NCBI GenBank assembly: GCA_021776775.1
Contig: JAJFFE010000288.1
Span: 27,243 to 91,242, forward strand
Direction of reading: 5' to 3'
Length of the DNA stretch: 64,000 nt
Origin: Planctomycetota bacterium
GTDB lineage: Bacteria; Planctomycetota; UBA8108; UBA1146; JAJFFE01
In this document: positions 49,901-57,182 of the stretch, piece by piece
How positions within the stretch are numbered: the stretch's first letter is position 1
How the letters are laid out: each line of letters opens with the position of its first letter
The notes under the pieces: model-generated
The model's database searches: none
What the model saw: only the letters and a program-made list of their open reading frames with translations
Told to the model about the DNA's origin: nothing
Position numbers and translations under genes: made by a program

Positions 49901-50154
49901 GCGAAGTCCTTGGCGCCGGGCGCCGCTTCGGAGTCGATGATCTCGACGAAGCGTTCTTCGAGTTCCAATCTTCCTGCCGAGTCGTCGAGCGCGATCCGAA
50001 CGTGAGCCGCTAATCGAACCAGCGGGGCGCGGTCCTCGCCGTAGTCGTACATCTCGAGCGCGTCGAAGTCTTCGGATGGGTTAACGGGAGCTTGCGCGCT
50101 GTATGCGCCTCCGGTGGCCACCAGGGCGAGCAGCAGGGTCACGAACCGCATCAT
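46945..50154 (-). CDS. Exported HEAT-repeat protein with DUF1080 domain
   Basis: 1069 aa from ATG 50154, overlapping the oxidoreductase stop as ATGA. Signal: RFVTLLLALVATGGAYSA. Residues about 60-500 are helical HEAT-type repeats (SDNPDVAKAAIDALGSLATP; DPSWEIRAEAARALGERG; DANGRVRIAAWDAVAQV). A DUF1080 (3-keto-disaccharide hydrolase-like, concanavalin-fold) domain follows at about 540-710 with SNSGVYFMGRYEVQVLDSYG, SDCGGLYQRW, and LMLQGDHGPVAYRNVVLNH. A second helical region and a C-terminal beta domain (IEIGSDDGVVAWLNGKEIHR) end the protein. The coupled oxidoreductase suggests joint action on a carbohydrate. Confidence 0.9.
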   Translation of the reverse strand: MMRFVTLLLALVATGGAYSAQAPVNPSEDFDALEMYDYGEDRAPLVRLAAHVRIALDDSAGRLELEERFVEIIDSEAAPGAKDFAFRQLRLLISEASADTLGEWLALDERHHPTRRILEGVPASWSGDVLAQALGRSRKTSHTVGLIGSLVARDDRQHVGVVLPLVGSDNPDVAKAAIDALGSLATPAEFPEAAGQYEQRLANALFRAALRTTVIGPNFDIVEMVDALEYRLQTYHGASPEQAATLTTLFRVSPLSAIDTILLWLDSDHRIQRQAATGLLQQLDAADPLLGTFVARLANNPGKHSDLLLDMAVKHGVGSTHRILSQATDETLEMADRVAAIRALGRSTLTPDAVDVLIDYSANQRDMRRSASRQSLVTARGAVTNRICERLTDPSWEIRAEAARALGERGATDRVDDIVTALSDANGRVRIAAWDAVAQVADGEAYPTLCRILFETRTSRERTIAARAVAAVARRFDAAPTTPTSQPDVLIGPTVHAFRSPLGEWQPVANVALREADARRLDSRAGTGALTNGETGRTSHLISEVEHGDVQAHIEFLVPKGSNSGVYFMGRYEVQVLDSYGRDPVAHSDCGGLYQRWKNGKGYEGHPPLTNASKPAGEWQSFDVIFRAPEFDEAGKKIANAKFIEIRHNSTIIHRDVELTGPTRASLWDDEGTTGPLMLQGDHGPVAYRNVVLNHLPSRADMRAQPILDQLAACDDDARTALRPTAFGVLASIGGDRAFAVLAGIANDTAATTARYGGGLDAQRAAVRALADWPGDQALEVLLSSIAAQPDSKLATVALRGALRQLKSSRRTDAEKLEKYREIARLATRPDAMRTLLSGLGELSQAEALDLVERYMNSADARSEAALAALNICEEIVSTHSDVVTQWLPRIERVLGDTVTKRTSVIKVGLELLIPIIPRWRLSGPYQRANTDGAGLLDAKFSPEDPAAVSTWQTVRAKGGEVNLSSLLGGSYRCAYLDAVLHATESARVRIEIGSDDGVVAWLNGKEIHRNPASRAYSLGEDRVMVNLEKGANRLLLKITQSGGGWAAGARVLGMDGSPVPGLRFDVAR

Positions 50155-51512
50155 GATAGCCTCCACGGCGAGCGCATTGCCCGCCCGATCATCGCTTGAG
50201 CGATGGGGTCGTCGACGACTCTCTCGGCGACCGGGTCCCATTTGAGTTTCGACCGTCCGAGTTGCATCGCAATGTTGCCAAGGTGGGCGATGGCGATCGA
50301 ACGATGAGCCGCCTCCACCGGGGCGATCGGATCTTTGCGACTGATCACACCGTCGATGAAGTTCTCGAGGTGGTTCTTGGTTTCGTACAGGTGAATTTCG
50401 TTGGGGCCGATGACCGTATCGCGGAGCTTGGCGGGAAACACTTCGTGGCGACCTCGATCAGCCCACGCCCATCCGTCGCTCCCCTCGAACAGCACGCCGG
50501 CGCGAACTTTGGCGTTGTCGGCGATGACGAGCTTTACGCCGTTCTCGTAGAGACACTCGAAGCGGTACTTCGTCGCCGTATTCCACACCGGGTGCACAGC
50601 CCACTCGGCGGTCGCGCCGTTGATCTCGATGGGGCCGGTGTGTTCGGTGTTCATACCCCACTGTGCAATGTCCGGGTGGTGCCCGCCCCAGTCGGTGAGC
50701 TGCCCTCCGGAGTAGTCGAGGACCCAGCGAAAGTTCACGTGCGTCCGCGCCGGGCAGTAAGGGACGTACGGTGCCGGTCCCAACCAGCGATCGTAGTTGA
50801 ATCCCGCCGGGACCTTCTGTGGCGCACTCTCGTCGCCAGTTTTTCCGTAGTCTGGAGTGCCTCCCGGCAGCCCGACCGTGACCGTGTGCAGTTCACCGAT
50901 GCGACCATTGCGCACGAGTTCGCAAACCCGCCGGAAGTTGGGATCGGATCGCTGCTGGCTTCCCGTTTGGAACACTCGACCGTAGCGCCGGACCGCGTCG
51001 CACATGGCGCGACCTTCGGGAATGGTCAGGGAAAGTGGCTTCTCGCAGTAGATGTCCTTGCCCGCGGCCGCCGCCGCGATTGAGATCAATGCGTGCCAGT
51101 GATCCGGAGTGGCGACGGTGACGGCGTCGATGTCGTCGCGTGCCAGCAACGCTTCGAACTCGTCGTAGACATCGCACCCTTTGTAGTTGGGAGCGTCTTT
51201 GTTCGTGTAGTGCGATTCTACCTTTCGCTTGGCCGGAGCCCGCCCCCGGACCGAGTTCGACCAGTAGCCCGGGCTTTCTTCATTGACGTCGCACACCGCG
51301 ACCACCTGGACTCGATCATCGTTTAAGAACCCACGCAGAAGTGCGCTGCCTTGATTGCCGACTCCGATGCAGCCCATGGTGATCCGCTCGCTCGGGGCGG
51401 GGCGATTTGCTCGGCCCAACGCAGAACCGGGAATGAACAGCGGGGCGGCAAGCGCGGCGGAGGCGATGGCTCCGCTACGACGAACGAAGTCGCGGCGCGT
51501 GATCTTGGTCAT
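50151..51512 (-). CDS. Tat-exported Gfo/Idh/MocA-family oxidoreductase
   Basis: 453 aa from ATG 51512 (GGAG 6 nt upstream). A twin-arginine signal opens TKITRRDFVRRSGAIASAAL and then APLFIPGSALG. The dinucleotide-binding motif is MGCIGVGNQGSALLRGFL, followed by VVAVCDVNEE, TVATPDHWHALISIAAAAAG, the catalytic-region EKPLSLTIPEGRAM, and later GGQLTDWGGHHPDIAQWGM with a WGGHH motif typical of planctomycete and Bacteroidetes periplasmic members. It carries its own NAD(P) through the Tat route. Several relatives oxidise glycosides at C3, which fits the coupled DUF1080 protein. Confidence 0.95.
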   Translation of the reverse strand: MTKITRRDFVRRSGAIASAALAAPLFIPGSALGRANRPAPSERITMGCIGVGNQGSALLRGFLNDDRVQVVAVCDVNEESPGYWSNSVRGRAPAKRKVESHYTNKDAPNYKGCDVYDEFEALLARDDIDAVTVATPDHWHALISIAAAAAGKDIYCEKPLSLTIPEGRAMCDAVRRYGRVFQTGSQQRSDPNFRRVCELVRNGRIGELHTVTVGLPGGTPDYGKTGDESAPQKVPAGFNYDRWLGPAPYVPYCPARTHVNFRWVLDYSGGQLTDWGGHHPDIAQWGMNTEHTGPIEINGATAEWAVHPVWNTATKYRFECLYENGVKLVIADNAKVRAGVLFEGSDGWAWADRGRHEVFPAKLRDTVIGPNEIHLYETKNHLENFIDGVISRKDPIAPVEAAHRSIAIAHLGNIAMQLGRSKLKWDPVAERVVDDPIAQAMIGRAMRSPWRLS

Positions 51513-51636
51513 GATGTTCTCCATTGGCTGCGAGAAGCGAGTGGGCATTGTGCCGAATTCGGGCGTGTCGTGGGAGGGACGGGTCGAGTTTGAGGAGCCT
51601 CGCGATTAGCCCGGTGATTCGATCGGAGACCCGAAA

Positions 51637-52179
51637 TCAGGCAGGGTCGAAATATCGCTTCAACGCGGGGTCCGAGCGCAGTTGGCCGAGCGCGTGGTGC
51701 AGTCGAGACTTTACGGTGCCGGGAGCTATCGCCAGTGCGGTTGCGATCTCTTGCGTGGACATGCCATCGAGAAATCGGAGCAAGACGACTTGGCGGTGTC
51801 CGGCGCTGAGTTGCTCGATGGCGGCGGCCAGTTGCGAGCGATCCTCATCGCCGTCATTGGAGAGCTGTCCGGTGGGCAAGTCCGGGATCTCGAGTCCGGT
51901 GACGTGCCGTCGACGTTTCTGGTTGGCGCGGATGGCCGAGTTGGTGATGACTCGAAACAAGAGCGTTTTGAGCGAGGCGGTGAGGACGAATCCCGGGAAC
52001 TTCCGGTGCAGGTACGCGAACGTCTCCTGGAGGACGTCCAGCGCGTCATGGTCGGTGCCTGTGTGGCGCCGTGCGAGCCGCAGGGCCCACTCCCGGTAGC
52101 GGTGGTACAGTAGCTCGAACGCGTCGGTGTCGCCGTCATTGATACGAGCGACCAGCTGTGGGTCGGTTGGCTCTTGCAC
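51637..52179 (-). CDS. ECF-type RNA polymerase sigma factor
   Basis: 180 aa from GTG 52179 (no clear ribosome site). Region 2: DTDAFELLYHRYREWALRLA and DVLQETFAYLHRKFPGF; region 4: LSAGHRQVVLLRFLDGMSTQ and AIAPGTVKSRLHHALGQL. Typical of ECF sigma-70-like factors that direct polymerase to a small regulon. No classical anti-sigma gene follows; a single-pass membrane protein with an anti-sigma-like N-part lies further downstream on the same strand. The oxidoreductase gene starts 125 bp later. Confidence 0.9.
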   Translation of the reverse strand: MQEPTDPQLVARINDGDTDAFELLYHRYREWALRLARRHTGTDHDALDVLQETFAYLHRKFPGFVLTASLKTLLFRVITNSAIRANQKRRRHVTGLEIPDLPTGQLSNDGDEDRSQLAAAIEQLSAGHRQVVLLRFLDGMSTQEIATALAIAPGTVKSRLHHALGQLRSDPALKRYFDPA

Positions 52180-52292
52180 TCGAGGAGTTTCCGGTTCGTT
52201 TCCGTGCAGGGCAATGCTATCCTCCCGCGTTTCCCACGCCCCCGTGAGGCGTGAGAATCCCGCGATTCATCCGATTCTCCTGAGGAGGGCCC

Positions 52293-53675
52293 GTGCGGCC
52301 AGTCAACGTGCATCTCGTAAGCTTGGGCTGCCCCAAGAATCTCGTCGACTCAGAGGTGATTCTCGGTCGCCTCGGCGAGGCGGGCCATCGCGTGACGCCC
52401 TACCCGGAGCTCGCGGACATCCTCATGGTCAACACGTGCTCGTTCATCGACTCCGCCAAAGAGGAATCGGTCAACTCGATCCTCGAGCTCGCCGAGTACA
52501 AGCAAGACGACCCCGGGAAGAAGATCGTCGTCGCCGGGTGCCTCGGGCAGCGGTACCCCGAAGACTTGCTCAAAGAGGTCCCCGAAATCGACGCCATCGT
52601 CGGGCTATCGGAATACCATAGGGTCGGAGAGATCTTCGACGACCTCGTCGGTGACGACCGCCGACTCTCGGCGCTTCAGGTCAAGCCGCCCGTGCACCCT
52701 GCCTATTCGGAAGGGTCGCGGCTCCGGTTGACACCGAGGCACACCACGTACCTGCGCATTTCCGAAGGGTGCGACAACCCGTGTACGTTCTGCGCCATCC
52801 CGTCGTTTCGCGGTCGCTTTCGATCGAAGCAACTCGACACGGTCATCGCAGAAGCGAAGGAGTTGGTGCAGTCCGGAGCGACCGAGCTCAACCTGATCTC
52901 GCAGGACCTCACTTCATACGGATTGGATATCGACGGGACGTATCAGCTGCCGAAACTTCTCGAGCGGTTGAACGAAGTCGAAGGCGTGCGCTGGATACGA
53001 CTGCTCTACGCGTACCCGAAGAAGTTCTCGATCGACATGATCGATGCCATCGCCGACCTCGAACGGGTGGTTCCCTACATCGACATGCCGATTCAGCACA
53101 TCCACGACAAGACGCTACGCCGCATGGGGCGGCGGATGGGTGAGCACGATACCAAGGCGTTGTTCGATACCATGCGAGAGCGAATCCCCGGCTTGGTTCT
53201 GCGCACGACGTTCATCGTCGGCTTCCCCGGTGAGACCGAAGAAGAGTTCTCTACCTTGGAGAAGTTCATCTCCGACTACAGTCTGGAGCGGGTCGGGGTG
53301 TTCCCTTACTCCGACGAAGACGGAACGCCGGCCACCCGACTCAAGGACAAGATCCCAGAAGCGGTCGCACTCGAGCGGCAAGAGCGGTTGATGCTCGTTC
53401 AGCAGGAAGTCGCGTTCGAGTACAACCGGAAGCGAGTAGGTCAAGAGGTCGAAGTGCTGATCGACGGAGTGACCGGATCCGACGCCGAGTCCGATCGGGA
53501 GGGTACCGGCGAGGAGGGGCCGCGCACATATGGCCGTAGCTACGCGGAGGCGCCGGAGATCGACGGGTGCATTTTCGTTCCGGATGACGCGGGAGCAATA
53601 GGCGAGTATCACAACATGCGAATCGTCGAAGTCGACGGGTACGACGTCGTCGCGGAACCCGTAAGGCGACCCTGA
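52293..53675 (+). CDS. rimO: Ribosomal protein S12 methylthiotransferase RimO
   Basis: 460 aa from GTG 52293 with GAGGAGG 4 nt upstream. Radical-SAM methylthiotransferase acting on an aspartate of S12. N-terminal UPF0004 cluster: LVSLGCPKNLVDSE, MVNTCSFIDSA and VAGCLGQRY (three Cys). Radical SAM motif: ISEGCDNPCTFCAIP (CxxxCxxC). Then FIVGFPGETEEEF and a C-terminal TRAM domain. SLGCPKN with FIDSAKEES points to RimO rather than MiaB. An acidic insertion (DAESDREGTGEEGP) is seen in the TRAM domain. Confidence 0.96.
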   Translation: MRPVNVHLVSLGCPKNLVDSEVILGRLGEAGHRVTPYPELADILMVNTCSFIDSAKEESVNSILELAEYKQDDPGKKIVVAGCLGQRYPEDLLKEVPEIDAIVGLSEYHRVGEIFDDLVGDDRRLSALQVKPPVHPAYSEGSRLRLTPRHTTYLRISEGCDNPCTFCAIPSFRGRFRSKQLDTVIAEAKELVQSGATELNLISQDLTSYGLDIDGTYQLPKLLERLNEVEGVRWIRLLYAYPKKFSIDMIDAIADLERVVPYIDMPIQHIHDKTLRRMGRRMGEHDTKALFDTMRERIPGLVLRTTFIVGFPGETEEEFSTLEKFISDYSLERVGVFPYSDEDGTPATRLKDKIPEAVALERQERLMLVQQEVAFEYNRKRVGQEVEVLIDGVTGSDAESDREGTGEEGPRTYGRSYAEAPEIDGCIFVPDDAGAIGEYHNMRIVEVDGYDVVAEPVRRP

Positions 53676-53694
53676 ACGAATCGAACGGCGAAGC

Positions 53695-54432
53695 TTGTTT
53701 CTTTCCATCGTGATCCCCGCCTACGACGAAGAGTTTCGCCTTCCCGCGACACTCGCCGCGGCCGACGCTTACCTCTCGACTCGAGAGTACCCATCCGAGG
53801 TCTGGGTCGTCGATGATGGAAGTCGCGACGGGACGGCGGCCGTCGTTCGGGCCGCTGCCGAGTCCAGCACCGTTCCGATTCACCTTCTCGAACGTCCACA
53901 CGCGGGCAAAGGGGCCGCCGTACGGGCGGGCATGCTTGCCGCATCGGGTGAGTACCGCTTCCTTTGCGACGCCGATCTGTCGATGCCGTTCGGCGAACTC
54001 GAGATGTTCTTAGAACGGGCGGCGTCTGGGGCTGAGGTTGTCGTCGGGTCTCGACAAATTGCCGGAGCCCGGCGGGAGAACGAGCGCTGGTACCGCCACC
54101 TGATGGGGCGAGTCTTCAACTACATGGTTCGCGTTTTCGCCGTTCGAGGCATTCAGGATACTCAGTGCGGCTACAAGCTGTTTCAGGGCGATGTTGCGAC
54201 GGCGGTGTTCGAGCCGCTGTCGGTCGTCGGGTTTGCGTTCGATGTCGAAGTACTGTTCCTCGCGCAACGAGCCGGGTATCGGCTGGAGGAAATTCCTATT
54301 CTCTGGCGCCAGAACGAAGTTTCCCGCGTCTCTCCGATTCGTCACAGTCTCGAGATGTTCGCACATGTGATTCGGATTCGCCTGCGGGCCGCAGCGGGGC
54401 GATATCCGCCTGTTCGTTCACGGCAGTCTTGA
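53695..54432 (+). CDS. Family 2 glycosyltransferase, dolichyl-phosphate glucosyltransferase-like
   Basis: 245 aa from a TTG at 53695, since no ATG or GTG fits and the conserved strand (SIVIPAYDEEFRLPATLAAA) begins directly after. GT-A motifs: VVDDGSRDGTAAVV, GKGAAVRAGMLAASG, FLCDADLSMP (DxD-like DADLSMP), DTQCGYKLFQGDVA, and VLFLAQRAGYRLEEIPI. This is the ALG5/DPM-like group, which moves a sugar from a nucleotide to a lipid phosphate. No C-terminal membrane helix. It sits 19 bp after rimO. Confidence 0.88.
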   Translation: MFLSIVIPAYDEEFRLPATLAAADAYLSTREYPSEVWVVDDGSRDGTAAVVRAAAESSTVPIHLLERPHAGKGAAVRAGMLAASGEYRFLCDADLSMPFGELEMFLERAASGAEVVVGSRQIAGARRENERWYRHLMGRVFNYMVRVFAVRGIQDTQCGYKLFQGDVATAVFEPLSVVGFAFDVEVLFLAQRAGYRLEEIPILWRQNEVSRVSPIRHSLEMFAHVIRIRLRAAAGRYPPVRSRQS

Positions 54433-54588
54433 AAGGCATCGCGGAATCGCCTGAAATGGCGGCAACGTGTTACAGCGGTGATCTGATCTCTGTCGTAAAT
54501 GCCGAGCGACTATTGCGCAGCGTTCAGCGAACGCCGCGGTTTTTGGGAGAGACTCTTGGTTTACGTTCTTCGGGAAAGGGTGTGAGTC

Positions 54589-55230
54589 ATGTCGCCCGGA
54601 CGTGAGTGGCTCAATCTTCCCAACAAGATCACGATCGCTCGTTTGGTCATCGCGGTCCTGCTCTTCATTTCCTTCTCACTGCAGATCCACCGAGAGATCG
54701 GTGACCGCACCCTCGTCCTCAACCTAGCGACGATCGTCTTCATCATCTGCGTGGCGACCGATTGGTTGGACGGTTGGTTGGCACGGCGCTGGGGAATGAC
54801 CACGACGTTCGGGCGCATCGCCGACCCGTTCGTCGACAAGGTCGTCGTGTGTGGGAGCTTCATCTACCTCGTCAAGCTCGCTCCGGACGTGGTCTGGCCG
54901 TGGGTCGCGGTTGTAATCGTGGCGCGAGAGTTCTTGGTCACCAGTCTGCGATCGCATCTCGAGAGCCAAGGTGTTCCCTTCGGCGCCCGCTGGGGCGGCA
55001 AAGTGAAGATGATGCTGCAGTCGATCGCCATCCCCGTGATTCTACTGTACGAAGCGAACTTCTCGGGCCAAGACCCTCTGGTCGGCTGGGGGTTGGTCTT
55101 CTACTGGTCGTCGATCACGCTCGTCATATCGACTCTGCTCGCCACGCTGGTATCCATGTGGGACTACATCTCAGTGTCTCTTGCGATCTCCCGTCAGCGG
55201 TCATCAACGGAGAAGCCAGCGGATGATTGA
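54589..55230 (+). CDS. pgsA: CDP-diacylglycerol-glycerol-3-phosphate 3-phosphatidyltransferase
   Basis: 213 aa. Makes phosphatidylglycerophosphate at the inner membrane. The CDP-alcohol motif is complete: DWLDGWLARRWGMTTTFGRI then ADPFVDK (D-x2-DG-x2-AR-x8-G-x3-D-x3-D). Opening LNLPNKITIARLVIAVLLF is typical for PgsA. Five to six membrane helices. The downstream PgpA gene, which removes the phosphate from the product, overlaps its end by 8 bp, so two successive steps of phosphatidylglycerol synthesis are coupled. Confidence 0.94.
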   Translation: MSPGREWLNLPNKITIARLVIAVLLFISFSLQIHREIGDRTLVLNLATIVFIICVATDWLDGWLARRWGMTTTFGRIADPFVDKVVVCGSFIYLVKLAPDVVWPWVAVVIVAREFLVTSLRSHLESQGVPFGARWGGKVKMMLQSIAIPVILLYEANFSGQDPLVGWGLVFYWSSITLVISTLLATLVSMWDYISVSLAISRQRSSTEKPADD

Positions 55231-55705
55231 CACCCTTCGTTTCTTGGGCGTGACCTTCTTCGGGGCTGGTTTGTCTCCGATCGCACCCGGTACGGTCGGA
55301 TCTTTGGCCGCGACGGCAGTTGCCTACGGCGTGTTTCACTACGGCCAGTTGTCGTGGTGGCTGTTGCTCGTTCTTGCCCTCACCGCCAGCGTGATCAATG
55401 TCGCAACCGGTGAGTGGATCGAAGAAAGATTCGCGGGCAAGGATCCCGGCGCCTGTGTGATCGACGAATGCGCGGGGCAGTGGTTGACCCTAGTGCCCCT
55501 GACGCTGGTGGATCTTGACGGCGTCGACGTGCACCCCGTCGTTCTGTTTTTCGTCGGGTTCGTGCTGTTCCGGATCTTCGACATATTGAAGCCGTTCGGC
55601 GCTCGTCGACTGGAGCAGCTGCCGCTCGGTTGGGGCGTGTTGATGGATGACATTCTCTGCGGGGTCTACGCCGCAGGAGTGCTGACCGCTCTTCTCTTCG
55701 CCTGA
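55223..55705 (+). CDS. pgpA: Phosphatidylglycerophosphatase A
   Basis: 160 aa from ATG 55223, overlapping pgsA by 8 bp. Family motifs: GVTFFGAGLSPIAPGTVGSL near the start, VIDECAGQWLTL (conserved acidic DE), FRIFDILKPFGARRLEQLPL and GVLMDDILCGVYA (metal-binding DD). Four membrane helices. Converts phosphatidylglycerophosphate to phosphatidylglycerol. The last 40 bp overlap the end of the convergent MFS gene tail to tail. Confidence 0.94.
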   Translation: MIDTLRFLGVTFFGAGLSPIAPGTVGSLAATAVAYGVFHYGQLSWWLLLVLALTASVINVATGEWIEERFAGKDPGACVIDECAGQWLTLVPLTLVDLDGVDVHPVVLFFVGFVLFRIFDILKPFGARRLEQLPLGWGVLMDDILCGVYAAGVLTALLFA

Positions 55706-56940
55706 AAAACTCGATCGCTCGGGACGCGGATCATGATGATCCCCGTCATCACAGCCGTAGCCACCGCCGGTATGGCAAACGCGAGTTCCGGCTTGCCGAC
55801 GAACCCCGTCAACAACGGCCCACAGGCAACCCCGAGCGAGAACGAGAACGTATTGATGCCCATGGCTCGGGCACGGTTGCCGGCGACGCTGCGGTCCGCC
55901 GCCATTCCGTTGACGCTAACGCTCATTGCCGCCGCTGACACTCCCAGGAGAACGCGGAGCACCAGCAATTCGTTGAGTGACGTGACGAATCCCTGAAGCG
56001 CGATCACCGGAACCAGCAGCACCATAGCGCCGATCAGCACCCATTTTTTGTCCCACCGATCACCGACGATACCGAGCGGGTATTGCAGCAGGAATCGGGT
56101 GAGCAGGAACGCGCTGAAGATGAACCCGAGTTCCCGTTCGGTGGCGCCAAACTCGCGCTGGTAAGTCGGGAACAACGAAATCATGGCGCTGATTCCGACC
56201 ATCATCAGAAACAGCGCAGACCCGAGAATTCGGAAATCCGAATCGACGGGAGGCAGCGCGCTTCGCGTTCCGTCGGAGTTCCGTTGTCGGTTGTCCTTAT
56301 GCTCAGGCACCCAAAGACTCACCGTGATGACCGACAGTCCGAGGAGTACTGCCGAGGTGAAGAACACATCAGGATAGCCGCGCGCTTCCGAGATCCAGCC
56401 GCCGAGGAGCGGCCCCGCGGCGAAGCCGAACAACCGGATCGTCGAATACACACCGAGTGCTCGGCCGCCACGGCCTTCTGGGGCGTGGCGCGCAATGATC
56501 GCCATCAGCGGGGGAAAGGTGATCCCCATGAAGATTCCTTGGAGGACGCGGACTCCGAGAAGTCCCGCGTAGGTCTCGAGCGCTTGAAATCCCGCCGAGC
56601 AAGCAGCGCCTCCGACTAGGCCGAACAGAATCAACGGCTTGCGCGTGTCGAATCGGTCGCTGACCCGCCCGGCGACGATTTGGATGAACGCCATCGCGAA
56701 CCCGGTGAGGCTGAAGAGGATTGCGGTGCGTTGTTCTGCGGTCAGAGGATCGGAACCGTTGCCGATCCACCGTTCGACCAAGCCGGGGGCTTCGCTGTCG
56801 AGTTGCGACAGGAACAGCGGGAGGATCGGCACCAGCATTCCGACCGCGATCGCCTCGGTGAAGCGGCAAGCCGCGATGACCCAGATGAGGGATGCGTTCG
56901 ACGTTGTCGGCTCGACGGGCGGCTTCGCAACGGCGGTCAT
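55666..56940 (-). CDS. Major facilitator superfamily transporter
   Basis: 424 aa with 12 predicted helices. MFS loop 2-3 motif: AGRVSDRFDTRKPLILFG (G-x3-D-R-x-GRR type). Helix 4-5: RVLQGIFMGITFPPLMAIIA; helix 5 motif FGFAAGPLLGGWI (motif C of drug/proton antiporters); repeat in the second half PLGIVGDRWDKKWVLIGA. Motif C favours an exporter. Substrate unknown. The 3' end overlaps pgpA by 40 bp. Confidence 0.9.
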   Translation of the reverse strand: MTAVAKPPVEPTTSNASLIWVIAACRFTEAIAVGMLVPILPLFLSQLDSEAPGLVERWIGNGSDPLTAEQRTAILFSLTGFAMAFIQIVAGRVSDRFDTRKPLILFGLVGGAACSAGFQALETYAGLLGVRVLQGIFMGITFPPLMAIIARHAPEGRGGRALGVYSTIRLFGFAAGPLLGGWISEARGYPDVFFTSAVLLGLSVITVSLWVPEHKDNRQRNSDGTRSALPPVDSDFRILGSALFLMMVGISAMISLFPTYQREFGATERELGFIFSAFLLTRFLLQYPLGIVGDRWDKKWVLIGAMVLLVPVIALQGFVTSLNELLVLRVLLGVSAAAMSVSVNGMAADRSVAGNRARAMGINTFSFSLGVACGPLLTGFVGKPELAFAIPAVATAVMTGIIMIRVPSDRVFQAKRRAVSTPAA

Positions 56941-57182
56941 GGGGGGAGGCCTTGGTGGTGGGACGATCGCTCGCTCGAGCAGCCCGTCGAAGTCACGGAA
57001 TGAGCGGCGAGTCTGTGGATGATGTGACCCGTTTTGGCCAAACCACGACTCAGAACCACGGAGCAGTCTGGCAAAAGTTCTGGAGAGCGGTACGTTAACA
57101 GAGGTCGCGAGGGAGCAGAACTCAATCCCTCTGCTGGGCGAGGGCGCGTCGCATCGACGTCAGCTTTGAACCGAATCTCAGC

